Source: Aeromonas schubertii (GTDB lineage: Bacteria; Pseudomonadota; Gammaproteobacteria; Enterobacterales; Aeromonadaceae). Taken from it: a stretch of 38,656 nucleotides of DNA. Shown here one piece after another: positions 16,843 to 25,383 of the stretch. A model generated the notes under the pieces. It did not search any database and was not told the DNA's origin. It saw only the letters and a program-made list of their open reading frames with translations. Position 1 is the stretch's first letter, and every line of letters starts with the position of its first letter. The stretch is taken from the NCBI RefSeq assembly GCF_000820105.1, contig NZ_CDDB01000071.1, forward strand, positions 1-38,656, in the 5' to 3' direction. The position numbers and the translations under genes are program-made.

Positions 16843-17015
16843 CTGCCACTCTGTGAGATGGTGCTCCCTGTGCCAGTCGCCTCCACCCGGATAAGGGTAT
16901 CAGACCACTGTGGTGCGCCGGCGCCCGGTAGGGACCTTTGCCAGAGCGCCCGGATGAGTGCGCCCTTGACCACCAGAAGTTGAATACAGGTTACCGGCAT
17001 CGGCGGGGAGAGTGG
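16816..17015 (-). ncRNA. Candidate small RNA ending at the orphan terminator
   Basis: Minus-strand bases 17015-17009 (CCACTCT) can pair with 16852-16846 (AGAGTGG), closing a region of about 170 bases directly in front of the orphan terminator. Within it are further complementary segments, for example around the GGCGC/GCGCC pair. No promoter is clear and no known RNA family was recognised. The call rests on structure and the terminator only. Confidence 0.3.
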
Positions 17016-17037
17016 TTGCGAAGTTGCATCAAATTCC

Positions 17038-17053
17038 GATTGTTTTAGCAATC
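17038..17053. promoter_or_regulatory. Small dyad upstream of the lrp-like gene
   Basis: GATTG-TTTTAG-CAATC is a 5+6+5 inverted repeat about 55 bases before the regulator's start. Lrp/AsnC proteins often bind such A/T-rich dyads in their own promoters. The evidence is position and symmetry only. Confidence 0.25.
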
Positions 17054-17107
17054 ATCACCCCTTAATCTTGTTGTTGTGAGTCAATCATTGCACATGATGG
17101 AAAAAAG

Positions 17108-17584
17108 ATGCTGAAACTGGATCGTATTGACCGCCATATTCTCGAATTGATGCAGGAGCATGGCCGGATCAGCAACCTGGAGCTGGCCGAAATGGTGGGA
17201 CTCTCCCCCTCCCCCTGCTCACGACGGGTCAAGGCACTGGAGGACGCGGGGCTGATCGATGCCCATGTCACCCTGCTCAACGCCCGCACCCTGGGGCTCA
17301 CCCTGACCGCCTACATCCATATCTCCATGGATCGCCACACCCCCGAGCGTTTCGCCGAGTTTGATCGGGCCATCAGCGAACTGCCCGAAGTGCTCGAGTG
17401 CGATCTCATCACGGGAAACGACGCCGACTATCAACTCAAGGTGGTGGTGCAGGACATGGAGCATTACCAGCACTTCCTGCTCGACAAGTTGACCCATATT
17501 CCCGGTGTGACCGGGGTACGCTCGAGCTTCGTGCTGCGGCGTATCAAGCACAAGACGGCCCTGCCCTTGACCCACCTGGGATAA
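17108..17584 (+). CDS. Lrp/AsnC family transcriptional regulator
   Basis: The 158-residue protein has the standard Lrp/AsnC build. An N-terminal helix-turn-helix (about 3-50) contains LDRIDRHILELMQEHGRISN and VGLSPSPCSRRVKALEDAG. A linker and a C-terminal RAM ligand-binding domain (about 65-145) follow. The effector-site region LECDLITGNDADYQLKVVV carries the Gly-Asp-Asp-Tyr pattern typical of amino-acid responders. It probably forms dimers or octamers and controls amino-acid metabolism genes. Lrp itself is better conserved, so this is a specific paralogue and not global Lrp. It stands alone; the next gene converges on it. Confidence 0.92.
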   Translation: MLKLDRIDRHILELMQEHGRISNLELAEMVGLSPSPCSRRVKALEDAGLIDAHVTLLNARTLGLTLTAYIHISMDRHTPERFAEFDRAISELPEVLECDLITGNDADYQLKVVVQDMEHYQHFLLDKLTHIPGVTGVRSSFVLRRIKHKTALPLTHLG

Positions 17585-17594
17585 ACCCAATAGA

Positions 17595-17619
17595 AAGAGG
17601 GAGGCTTGGCCTCCCTCTT
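17595..17619. terminator. Bidirectional terminator between the lrp-like gene and ydjA
   Basis: An 11-base stem (17595-17605 with 17609-17619, loop TTG), with TCTGTTTTGC following on the plus strand and TTCTATTGGG on the minus strand. It serves both convergent genes. Confidence 0.85.
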
Positions 17620-17635
17620 CTGTTTTGCTTGCGAG

Positions 17636-18184
17636 TCAGAAACGGCGAACGAAGTGGGCCGGATCCAGTTCGCGCAGCTTGCGCACCTCGGTCATCGGGG
17701 TGCCGAGATAGAGAAATCCCACCAGCTGATCATCCTCGCCCAACCCCAACCCCTTGGCGACGATGTCGTCGAAGATAAACCAGCCCGAGCGCCAGATACC
17801 GTTAAAGCCCTGAGCCTGAGCCGCCATCTGCATCGCCATCACGGCGCAGCCGGCGGAGAGCTCCTGCTCCAAGCGCGGCACCTTGGGGTGATCGTGAAAG
17901 CGGGTGGCCACGGCGATGATGAGGGGGGCACGCAGGGGTGCGTCGAGACAACGCTCGATGGCCTCCTCCGGCTCGCCCCGCTCGGCGGCGGCGGCGGCCA
18001 ACAGATCGCCGAAACGCTCACGCCCCTCCCCCTCAATCAGAATAAATTGCCAGGGGGTAAGGGTGCCGTGATCCGGGGCGCGCAGCCCCGCCTTGAGGAT
18101 CTTCTCCAGCGCCTCACCGGCCGGAGCCGGCTCGCTCAGACGAGCGCAGGAGTGACGATTGAGCAGCAGGTCCAGTGCGTCCAT
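17636..18184 (-). CDS. ydjA: NAD(P)H nitroreductase YdjA
   Basis: YdjA is a small FMN-dependent nitroreductase; the physiological substrate is not known. The 182-residue protein aligns along its length with E. coli YdjA (183 residues). Shared blocks are [58 protein letters not shown] and GIWRSG, followed by VGFLYLGTP. The family has a minimal nitroreductase fold and acts as a dimer. A perfect 16-base palindrome lies 21 bases upstream of its start codon. It is near sppA, as in E. coli, although fadH lies between them here. Confidence 0.94.
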   Translation of the reverse strand: MDALDLLLNRHSCARLSEPAPAGEALEKILKAGLRAPDHGTLTPWQFILIEGEGRERFGDLLAAAAAERGEPEEAIERCLDAPLRAPLIIAVATRFHDHPKVPRLEQELSAGCAVMAMQMAAQAQGFNGIWRSGWFIFDDIVAKGLGLGEDDQLVGFLYLGTPMTEVRKLRELDPAHFVRRF

Positions 18185-18205
18185 CGAAATACCTTAACAA
18201 ACAAC

Positions 18206-18221
18206 GGTGAAGGCCTTCACC
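18206..18221. promoter_or_regulatory. Perfect 16-base palindrome upstream of ydjA
   Basis: GGTGAAGGCCTTCACC is fully self-complementary and lies 21 bases upstream of the ydjA ATG, between ydjA and the fadH terminator. It has no T-run, so a protein-binding operator is likelier than a terminator. No matching family consensus was recognised. Confidence 0.4.
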
Positions 18222-18242
18222 TTAGCACAGGCCCGGATGAAG

Positions 18243-18266
18243 AAAACCCTGCCTTGGCAGGGTTTT
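18243..18266 (-). terminator. Intrinsic terminator of fadH
   Basis: An 11-base stem (18243-18253 with 18256-18266). On the minus strand the 3' arm ends in GGTTTTCTTC. It lies 7 bases past the fadH stop codon. Confidence 0.85.
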
Positions 18267-18273
18267 ACTTCCA

Positions 18274-20325
<2,052 letters not shown>

Positions 20326-20353
20326 CTAGAGTAAAGAATCAAATTTGCTTTTT

Positions 20354-20367
20354 CAAACAATTGTTTG
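20354..20367. promoter_or_regulatory. Candidate PsrA-type operator at fadH
   Basis: CAAACAATTGTTTG is a perfect palindrome about 65 bases upstream of the fadH start. It fits the pattern reported for PsrA, a TetR-type fatty-acid regulator: (G/C)AAAC-N2-4-GTTT(G/C). PsrA controls fatty-acid degradation genes in several gammaproteobacteria. No psrA gene lies in this window. Confidence 0.5.
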
Positions 20368-20417
20368 GACATTTTTTCGGCGAACGATCGTCCACCGAAC
20401 CACCCACTGACTGGCGG

Positions 20418-20446
20418 TTGTGGCTCGGCCGACCCTGGTCAATAAT
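20418..20446 (+). promoter_or_regulatory. Candidate promoter of sppA
   Basis: TTGTGG (20418-20423), a 17-base spacer and AATAAT (20441-20446). The leader would be about 30 bases. Confidence 0.45.
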
Positions 20447-20483
20447 GGCCTCTCTCTACTCCATAACAGGGTGATAACCTCAG

Positions 20484-22331
20484 ATGTCGATCCTCAAAGG
20501 GCTGGGATGGTTGTTTCGCGGGCTGTGGCGCCTGCTCAACTTTACCCGCCACCTGTTTCTCAACCTGATTTTCCTGCTGCTGGTGCTGGTCGTGGTCCTG
20601 GCCATTGGCACCCAGGAGAAGCCCGAGCCCCCCGTCGAGGGCGCCCTGACTCTGGATCTCTCCGGCGCACTGGTCGAGCAGCGCAGCCTGTCGGATGCGT
20701 CGGGCCTGCTGATGCGTCAACTGGGCTCCGGTGAAGAGCAGCCCGCAGAGATAGTGCTGTCGGATCTGTTGTGGGCCATCGACAGGGCCAAAGAGGACGA
20801 TCGCATCAAGGCCCTGGTACTCAAGACCCAGGGGCTGGAGCAGGGGAGCCTCTCCAAGCTGCAGGAGGTGGCCGGCGCCATCGACCGCTTCAAGGAGAGC
20901 GGCAAGCCGGTCTACGCCATGGCCGACTTCTATACCCAGGGCCAATACCTGCTGGCGGCCCACGCCGATCACGTCATGCTCAACCAGAGCGGCGCCGTGC
21001 TGCTCGAAGGCTTCGGCGTCTACCAGCTCTACTTCAAGTCGGCGCTGGAGAAGTTCAACATCACGCCCCACGTCTTCAAGGTGGGCACCTACAAATCCTT
21101 CGTCGAGCCCTATACCCGGGATGGCATGTCTCCCGAGAGCCGCGAGGCCAACCAGCGCTGGCTCGGCCAGTTGTGGAGTGGCTATGTGAACGATGTGGCA
21201 CATCAGCGCGAGGTAGAGGCCGACGCCATCTCACCGAGCAAGGAGCAGATGCTGGCACGGCTGAAGCAGGCTGGCGGCAACGCCGCCCTCTACGCCCAGG
21301 AGCAGGGTCTGGTGGATGAGCTCGCCACCCGCGACGAGATGGCCCAGGCCATTATCAAGGAGGTGGGGGCCGGTGAGGAGCCGGGGAGCTGGAAGGGGGT
21401 TGGCCTGAAAGAGTATCTGGCGACCCTGGGCCCGCGCTATCCCCAGAGTGGCAAGGACGAGGTGGGTCTTATCATCGCCAGTGGCGCCATCATGGACGGT
21501 CAACAGCCGGCCGGTACCATTGGGGGCGATACCCTCTCCGATCTGCTGGCCCAGGCTCGCCGGGACGACAAGGTCAAGGCGCTGGTGCTACGGGTCGATA
21601 GCCCGGGAGGCAGCGCCTTCGCCGCCGAGCAGATCCGCGCCGAACTGCTGGCCCTCAAGCAGGCCGGCAAGCCTGTGGTCATCTCCATGGGCAGCTACGC
21701 CGCCTCGGGGGGCTACTGGATCTCGGCCGACGCCGACAAGATCTTCGCCTCCCCCTCGACCCTGACCGGCTCCATCGGCGTGTTTGGCCTGTTCGCCACC
21801 GCCGAGAAAGCCCTGGCCCAGTTTGGTATCAGCAGCGATGGCCTGGGCACCACCGATTTTGTCGGCCTGAGTCCGGCGCGCGCCCTGCCCGAACACGTCT
21901 CCCAGGCTATCCAGCTCAACGTGGAGAACACCTATCAGCGCTTCGTCGAGCTGGTGGCCAAGGGGCGTGGCCTCTCGGCCGAAGAGGCCGAGAAGGCGGC
22001 CGAGGGCCGGGTCTGGACCGGCACCGATGCCAAGGCGCTGGGTCTGGTCGACGAGTTTGGCAACCAGGAGGATGCCCTCAAGGCGGCCGCCGAGCTGGCC
22101 AACCTCAAGGAGTGGCAGGTGACCCCCATAGCACCGGAAGAGTCGGCACGGGATCGCTTCCTGCGCCAGCTGCTCGAGAGCGGTGCCCAGGCCCTGACCC
22201 CCGGCATCAAGGGTGTACTGCCCGAGAGCCTGGTGATGCCGCTTCAGGCGGTGGGCAAGGCCGCCGAGCCCCTCACCCGCTTCAACGATCCCCAGGGCAC
22301 CTACGCCTGGTGTCCGGTCTGCACCCTGTGA
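20484..22331 (+). CDS. sppA: Signal peptide peptidase SppA, 67 kDa type
   Basis: SppA degrades cleaved signal peptides in the inner membrane. The 615-residue protein is the long, tandem-domain form found in Gram-negative bacteria. An N-terminal membrane anchor (about 22-42) is followed by two peptidase-S49 domains. The catalytic dyad is split between them: Lys204 in KVGTYKSFVEPY and Ser408 in MGSYAASGGYW, matching E. coli K209 and S409. LRVDSPGGSAFAAEQIR is the second-domain oxyanion region. The ribosome site is weak (AGGGTGATAACC), but the start matches the family N-terminus. It is divergent from fadH and has its own terminator. Confidence 0.97.
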   Translation: MSILKGLGWLFRGLWRLLNFTRHLFLNLIFLLLVLVVVLAIGTQEKPEPPVEGALTLDLSGALVEQRSLSDASGLLMRQLGSGEEQPAEIVLSDLLWAIDRAKEDDRIKALVLKTQGLEQGSLSKLQEVAGAIDRFKESGKPVYAMADFYTQGQYLLAAHADHVMLNQSGAVLLEGFGVYQLYFKSALEKFNITPHVFKVGTYKSFVEPYTRDGMSPESREANQRWLGQLWSGYVNDVAHQREVEADAISPSKEQMLARLKQAGGNAALYAQEQGLVDELATRDEMAQAIIKEVGAGEEPGSWKGVGLKEYLATLGPRYPQSGKDEVGLIIASGAIMDGQQPAGTIGGDTLSDLLAQARRDDKVKALVLRVDSPGGSAFAAEQIRAELLALKQAGKPVVISMGSYAASGGYWISADADKIFASPSTLTGSIGVFGLFATAEKALAQFGISSDGLGTTDFVGLSPARALPEHVSQAIQLNVENTYQRFVELVAKGRGLSAEEAEKAAEGRVWTGTDAKALGLVDEFGNQEDALKAAAELANLKEWQVTPIAPEESARDRFLRQLLESGAQALTPGIKGVLPESLVMPLQAVGKAAEPLTRFNDPQGTYAWCPVCTL

Positions 22332-22336
22332 CCCCC

Positions 22337-22356
22337 ATCCCCGCTTCGGCGGGGAT
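22337..22356 (+). terminator. Intrinsic terminator of sppA
   Basis: An 8-base stem closed by a TTCG tetraloop (22337-22344 with 22349-22356), followed by GTTCTTTTAT. It lies immediately after the sppA stop codon. Confidence 0.88.
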
Positions 22357-22401
22357 GTTCTTTTATGGGCCACCTCGCCCATGCGCGCCGACAACAAAAA
22401 A

Positions 22402-22417
22402 GGCTCCCGAGGGAGCC
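22402..22417 (-). terminator. Intrinsic terminator of gltS
   Basis: A 7-base GC stem (22402-22408 with 22411-22417), followed on the minus strand by TTTTTTGTTG. A second hairpin without a T-run, GGCAGGG-GAG-CCCTGCC (22442-22458), sits between it and the gltS stop codon. Confidence 0.85.
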
Positions 22418-22464
22418 AAGATAGGTGTTAACCGGTCAGCCGGCAGGGGAGCCCTGCCAGCCCA

Positions 22465-23664
22465 TCAAAGGAAAGGGAGTGCCAAGAACAGCTTGATGAT
22501 CATGGCGTTGATAATGTCGATGAAGAAGGCGCCGACCATGGGTACCACCAGGAAGGCCAGGTGGGAGGGACCAAAGCGCATGGTCACCGCCTGCATGTTG
22601 GCGATGGCGGTGGGGGTCGCCCCCAGGCCAAAACCACAGTGGCCGGCGGCCAGCACGGCGGCATCATAGTTGCTTCCCATCACCCGGAAGGTGACGAAGA
22701 CGGCATAGAGGGCCATCCCCAGCGTCTGGGCCGCCAGCAGCACGAAGATGGGCAGGGCCAGGCTCGCCAGATCCCACAGGCGCAGGCTCATCAGGGCCAT
22801 GGCCAGGAACAGGGAGAGGCTGACGTTGCCAAGCAGTGAAACCTCGCGATCGCTCACCTCGTGCCAGTTGAGCAGGGTCAGGCCGTTACGCAGCACCACA
22901 CCGACAAACAGCACGCAGACGAAGACCGGCAGCTCCAGCATGCTCCCCTTGAGCAGGGAGGCGAGCAGCTCCCCCCCCTTGAGGCTGATGGCGAGCAGGG
23001 CCAGGGTCTCTATCACGCTGAAGGTCGTGATCTGGCGCTCCAGATCCGGCATCTCGAAGGCCTGGGGCACATCGTCTTGGTTGTGTTCCTCACCGGGCAC
23101 CTGCACCTTCTTGACCAGATGGCGTGCCACCGGGCCACCGATGAGGCCACCCAGTACCAGACCGAAGGTGGCACAGGCGATGGCGAGCTCGGAGGCCGAC
23201 TGCACCCCGTACTTCTCGCTGAAGATACCGCCCCAGGCGGCGCCGGTACCGTGGCCGCCGGAGAGGGTGATGGAGCCGGCAAGCAGTCCCATGTGGGGAT
23301 CGAGCCCCAGCAGCGCGGCCAGGCCCACCCCGAGTGTGTTCTGCACCACCAGCAGGCCCGCCACCACGATGAGAAAGACGGTCACGGCCCGGCCACCACG
23401 GCGCAGGCTGGCGAGATCTGCCGACAGACCGATGGAGGCGAAGAAGCCGAGCATCAGGGGCGTCTGCAGTTGGGTATCGAACTTGAGTTCGATATTGCCG
23501 AAGGTGCGCAGCAGCAAGAGCAGCAGGGCGACCACCAGGCCACCGGCCACCGGCTTGGGAATGTTAAAGGTTCGCAACCATTCGATGCGCGTGATCAGCA
23601 GTCGACCGAACAGCAGCACCAGGGTTGCCGCCACCAAAGTAGCGTAAGCATCGAGTTGTATCAT
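22465..23664 (-). CDS. gltS: Sodium/glutamate symporter GltS
   Basis: GltS is an inner-membrane Na+-coupled glutamate transporter. The start at 23664 gives 399 residues (E. coli 401) and has GGGAGA in front; the in-frame ATG at 23676 would bury that ribosome site. The sequence follows E. coli GltS throughout: YATLVAATLVLLFGR, PKPVAGGLVVALLL, GLDPHMGLLAGSITLSGGHG, ACATFGLVLGGLIGGPVARH, AVLAAGHCGFGLGATPTAIA and FGPSHLAFLVVPMVGAFFID. The two halves show the inverted-repeat pore loops of the family. It is divergent from ansA, so glutamate import and asparagine breakdown share a control region. Its 5' leader is about 150 bases and rich in hairpins. Confidence 0.97.
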   Translation of the reverse strand: MIQLDAYATLVAATLVLLFGRLLITRIEWLRTFNIPKPVAGGLVVALLLLLLRTFGNIELKFDTQLQTPLMLGFFASIGLSADLASLRRGGRAVTVFLIVVAGLLVVQNTLGVGLAALLGLDPHMGLLAGSITLSGGHGTGAAWGGIFSEKYGVQSASELAIACATFGLVLGGLIGGPVARHLVKKVQVPGEEHNQDDVPQAFEMPDLERQITTFSVIETLALLAISLKGGELLASLLKGSMLELPVFVCVLFVGVVLRNGLTLLNWHEVSDREVSLLGNVSLSLFLAMALMSLRLWDLASLALPIFVLLAAQTLGMALYAVFVTFRVMGSNYDAAVLAAGHCGFGLGATPTAIANMQAVTMRFGPSHLAFLVVPMVGAFFIDIINAMIIKLFLALPFL

Positions 23665-23730
23665 GTGTTCTCCCATGTCAAATGGCCTGGCTCCCCGAGG
23701 GGGGAACGACGCAGGATTAGCCGGGATGAA

Positions 23731-23803
23731 GACCTTGTCAGGTCGGAATGGTCCGCAGGAAGGACCGCCCCTTATCGGGACTCGCAGCAGTCCCGTCAGG
23801 GAC
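23731..23803 (-). promoter_or_regulatory. Structured gltS leader with three successive and one competing hairpin
   Basis: In the predicted gltS mRNA leader, read on the minus strand, hairpins form from GGGACT/AGTCCC (23777-23782 with 23789-23794), GGTCC/GGACC (23750-23754 with 23762-23766) and GACCT/AGGTC (23731-23735 with 23740-23744). An upstream GTCCC (23803-23799) can instead pair with GGGAC (23794-23790), excluding the first hairpin. Such mutually exclusive pairing is typical of regulatory leaders. No T-run follows, so control of translation or binding by a protein or small RNA is likelier than termination. Confidence 0.45.
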
Positions 23804-23822
23804 GATATGAAAGGTGTCTTTC

Positions 23823-23850
23823 AATATAAAACCGCGGCAAGATAGCACAA
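23823..23850 (-). promoter_or_regulatory. Candidate promoter of gltS
   Basis: The minus strand has TTGTGC (23850-23845), a 16-base spacer and TATATT (23828-23823). Transcription would begin near 23816, giving a leader of about 150 bases. Confidence 0.55.
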
Positions 23851-23986
23851 AGCACCAATCTTTACCAACTTTTAGATTTTTGAAATCAAAAAGCATGACA
23901 AATTCGCCATTTTATTTCCCAGGTCGATAAGGGTTAACTGCCTCACAGCACGACCGATTACGCCTGTCTTTTGATGGCGCAATCTC

Positions 23987-23992
23987 TATAAT
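23987..23992 (+). promoter_or_regulatory. Candidate -10 element of ansA
   Basis: A perfect TATAAT lies 33 bases upstream of the ansA start. The -35 region (CTGTCT at 17-base spacing) is poor, so an activator may be needed. Confidence 0.45.
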
Positions 23993-24024
23993 CCGTCCGT
24001 TTCCAGCCCACACGAGGACAGCTT

Positions 24025-25038
24025 GTGAAGAAGTCCATCTACATCGCCTACACTGGCGGCACCATCGGCATGCAGCGCTCCGATCACGGCTATGTGCCGG
24101 TGGCCGGCTTCATGGAGGATTGCCTGGCCCGCATGCCCGAGTTCCATCGGCCGGAGATGCCCGACTACCACATTCACGAGTACAGCCCCCTCATCGACTC
24201 CTCCGACATGACGCCGGCCGACTGGCAGCGCATCGCCGAGGACATTAAAGGCAACTACGACCACTACGACGGCTTCGTCATCCTGCACGGCACCGACACC
24301 ATGTCGTTTACCGCCTCGGCCCTCTCCTTCATGCTCGAGGATCTTGGCAAGCCGGTCATCATCACCGGCTCCCAGATCCCGCTCGCCGAGCTGCGCTCCG
24401 ACGGTCAGCAGAACCTGCTCAACGCCCTCTACATCGCGGCCAACTACCCGATCCACGAGGTGACCCTGTTCTTCAACAACCAGCTGTTTCGCGGCAACCG
24501 CAGCAAGAAGGTACACGCCGACGGCTTCCACGCCTTCGACTCCCCCAACTATCCGCCCCTGCTCAACGCCGGGATCCACATCCAGCTGGAAGCGGGTGAA
24601 CTGGGTGAACCGAGCGGTAAACCGATGCGTCTGCACGACATCACTCCCCAGCCCATCGGCGTGGTGACCCTCTACCCCGGCATCTCCGCCGAGGTGATCG
24701 CCAACATACTGCGCCAGCCGGTCAAGGCGCTGATCCTGCTCTCCTTCGGGGTTGGCAACGCGCCCCAGAACCCGCAGATGCTGGATCTGCTCTCCGAGGC
24801 TTCGTCGCGGGGGGTCATCATCGTCAACCTGAGCCAGTGCCTGCACGGCATGGTCAACATGGGGGGCTACGCCACCGGCAACGCCCTGTCGCGTGCCGGG
24901 GTCATCTCGGGCTTCGACATGACCGCCGAGGCGGCCCTGACCAAGCTCCACTTCCTCTTGAGCCAGGGACTGGAGCCGGCCCAGATCCGCGAGCTGATGC
25001 AGCGCTCCCTGCGCGGCGAGCTGACCAGCCCCCTCTGA
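24025..25038 (+). CDS. ansA: L-asparaginase I (cytoplasmic)
   Basis: AnsA hydrolyses L-asparagine to aspartate and ammonia. It is the cytoplasmic type I enzyme: 337 residues without a signal peptide, close to E. coli AnsA (338). The two catalytic threonine segments are present: YTGGTIGM (Thr13) and LHGTDTMSF (Thr90-Asp91). Other family blocks are GKPVIITGSQIPLAELRSDG, FFNNQLFRGNR and NMGGYATGNAL. Translation starts at GTG with GAGGA upstream at good spacing. It is divergent from gltS. pncA, next to ansA in E. coli, is absent here. Confidence 0.97.
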   Translation: MKKSIYIAYTGGTIGMQRSDHGYVPVAGFMEDCLARMPEFHRPEMPDYHIHEYSPLIDSSDMTPADWQRIAEDIKGNYDHYDGFVILHGTDTMSFTASALSFMLEDLGKPVIITGSQIPLAELRSDGQQNLLNALYIAANYPIHEVTLFFNNQLFRGNRSKKVHADGFHAFDSPNYPPLLNAGIHIQLEAGELGEPSGKPMRLHDITPQPIGVVTLYPGISAEVIANILRQPVKALILLSFGVGNAPQNPQMLDLLSEASSRGVIIVNLSQCLHGMVNMGGYATGNALSRAGVISGFDMTAEAALTKLHFLLSQGLEPAQIRELMQRSLRGELTSPL

Positions 25039-25053
25039 CCCGTCCATACGAAA

Positions 25054-25074
25054 GGGGGAGCCCATGGCTCCCCC
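25054..25074. terminator. Bidirectional terminator between ansA and yeaC
   Basis: A 9-base GC-rich core stem (25054-25062 with 25066-25074), flanked by AAA and, after one extra C, TTTTC on the plus strand. On the minus strand CTTTCGTATG follows. It serves the convergent ansA and the yeaC operon. Confidence 0.8.
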
Positions 25075-25089
25075 CTTTTCATTGCCGGA

Positions 25090-25368
25090 TCACAGGTCGC
25101 CGAAGCGGCCTATCTCCTCGGCCTCATCACGAAACAGCCGTTTGAGCTCGCTCTTGCTCTTCATGACGATGTTGCCATCGGCCCCGATGTTCATGTGCTC
25201 GGGGTCGGTGAGGTGCAGCGCCTGCCACGCCATCACGGCCTGCAGCGAGGTGGCTTTCTGCTCCTCGCTCAACACCCGGCCATCGGGCCACTTGCCCAGC
25301 TCCACCGCCGTGCGCAGCCGCTCGTACACCTCCTGCGGCATGTCGGCAATCACCTGTTGGAACGACAT
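25090..25368 (-). CDS. yeaC: YeaC family protein (DUF1315)
   Basis: The 92-residue protein matches E. coli YeaC over its whole length (ELGKWPDGRVLSEEQKATSL, VMAWQALH, MNIGADGNIVMKSKSELK). The function is unknown. It has no signal or membrane segment and should be cytoplasmic. The ATG has AAGGAG upstream. It follows the extended GAPDH gene by 15 bases in the same direction, so the two form an operon. In E. coli yeaC sits next to msrB and gapA, which are also nearby here. Confidence 0.93.
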   Translation of the reverse strand: MSFQQVIADMPQEVYERLRTAVELGKWPDGRVLSEEQKATSLQAVMAWQALHLTDPEHMNIGADGNIVMKSKSELKRLFRDEAEEIGRFGDL

Positions 25369-25383
25369 GAACTTCTCCTTGTG

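Larger units (their letters stand above)
16367..17107. other. 741-base intergenic region with no credible protein gene
   Basis: Between the sgrR-like and lrp-like genes no ORF has both a ribosome site and plausible composition. Two longer readings (plus strand 16538-16768, minus strand 16548-17051) are arginine/serine-rich or run through a terminator hairpin. The plus strand has a TATAAT at 16444-16449 without a good -35. The minus strand has an intrinsic terminator at 16815-16842 with no gene feeding it. The GATTG-N6-CAATC dyad at 17038-17053 is a possible Lrp-type site. Confidence 0.7.

Noticed and set aside
16846-17015. Plus-strand resemblance to 6S RNA (GCCAGTC, ACCAC...GTGG, GGTTAC in order, paired ends)
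   Set aside because: The highly conserved gammaproteobacterial 6S blocks (CCCCTGAGCCGATATTT, GCTCGGTCCGTCCGAG) are missing, and the location is not beside zapA or fthC. The terminator points to the other strand.
16548-17051. 167-codon minus-strand ORF
   Set aside because: It starts at TTG, reads through the strong terminator hairpin and has shadow-like composition.
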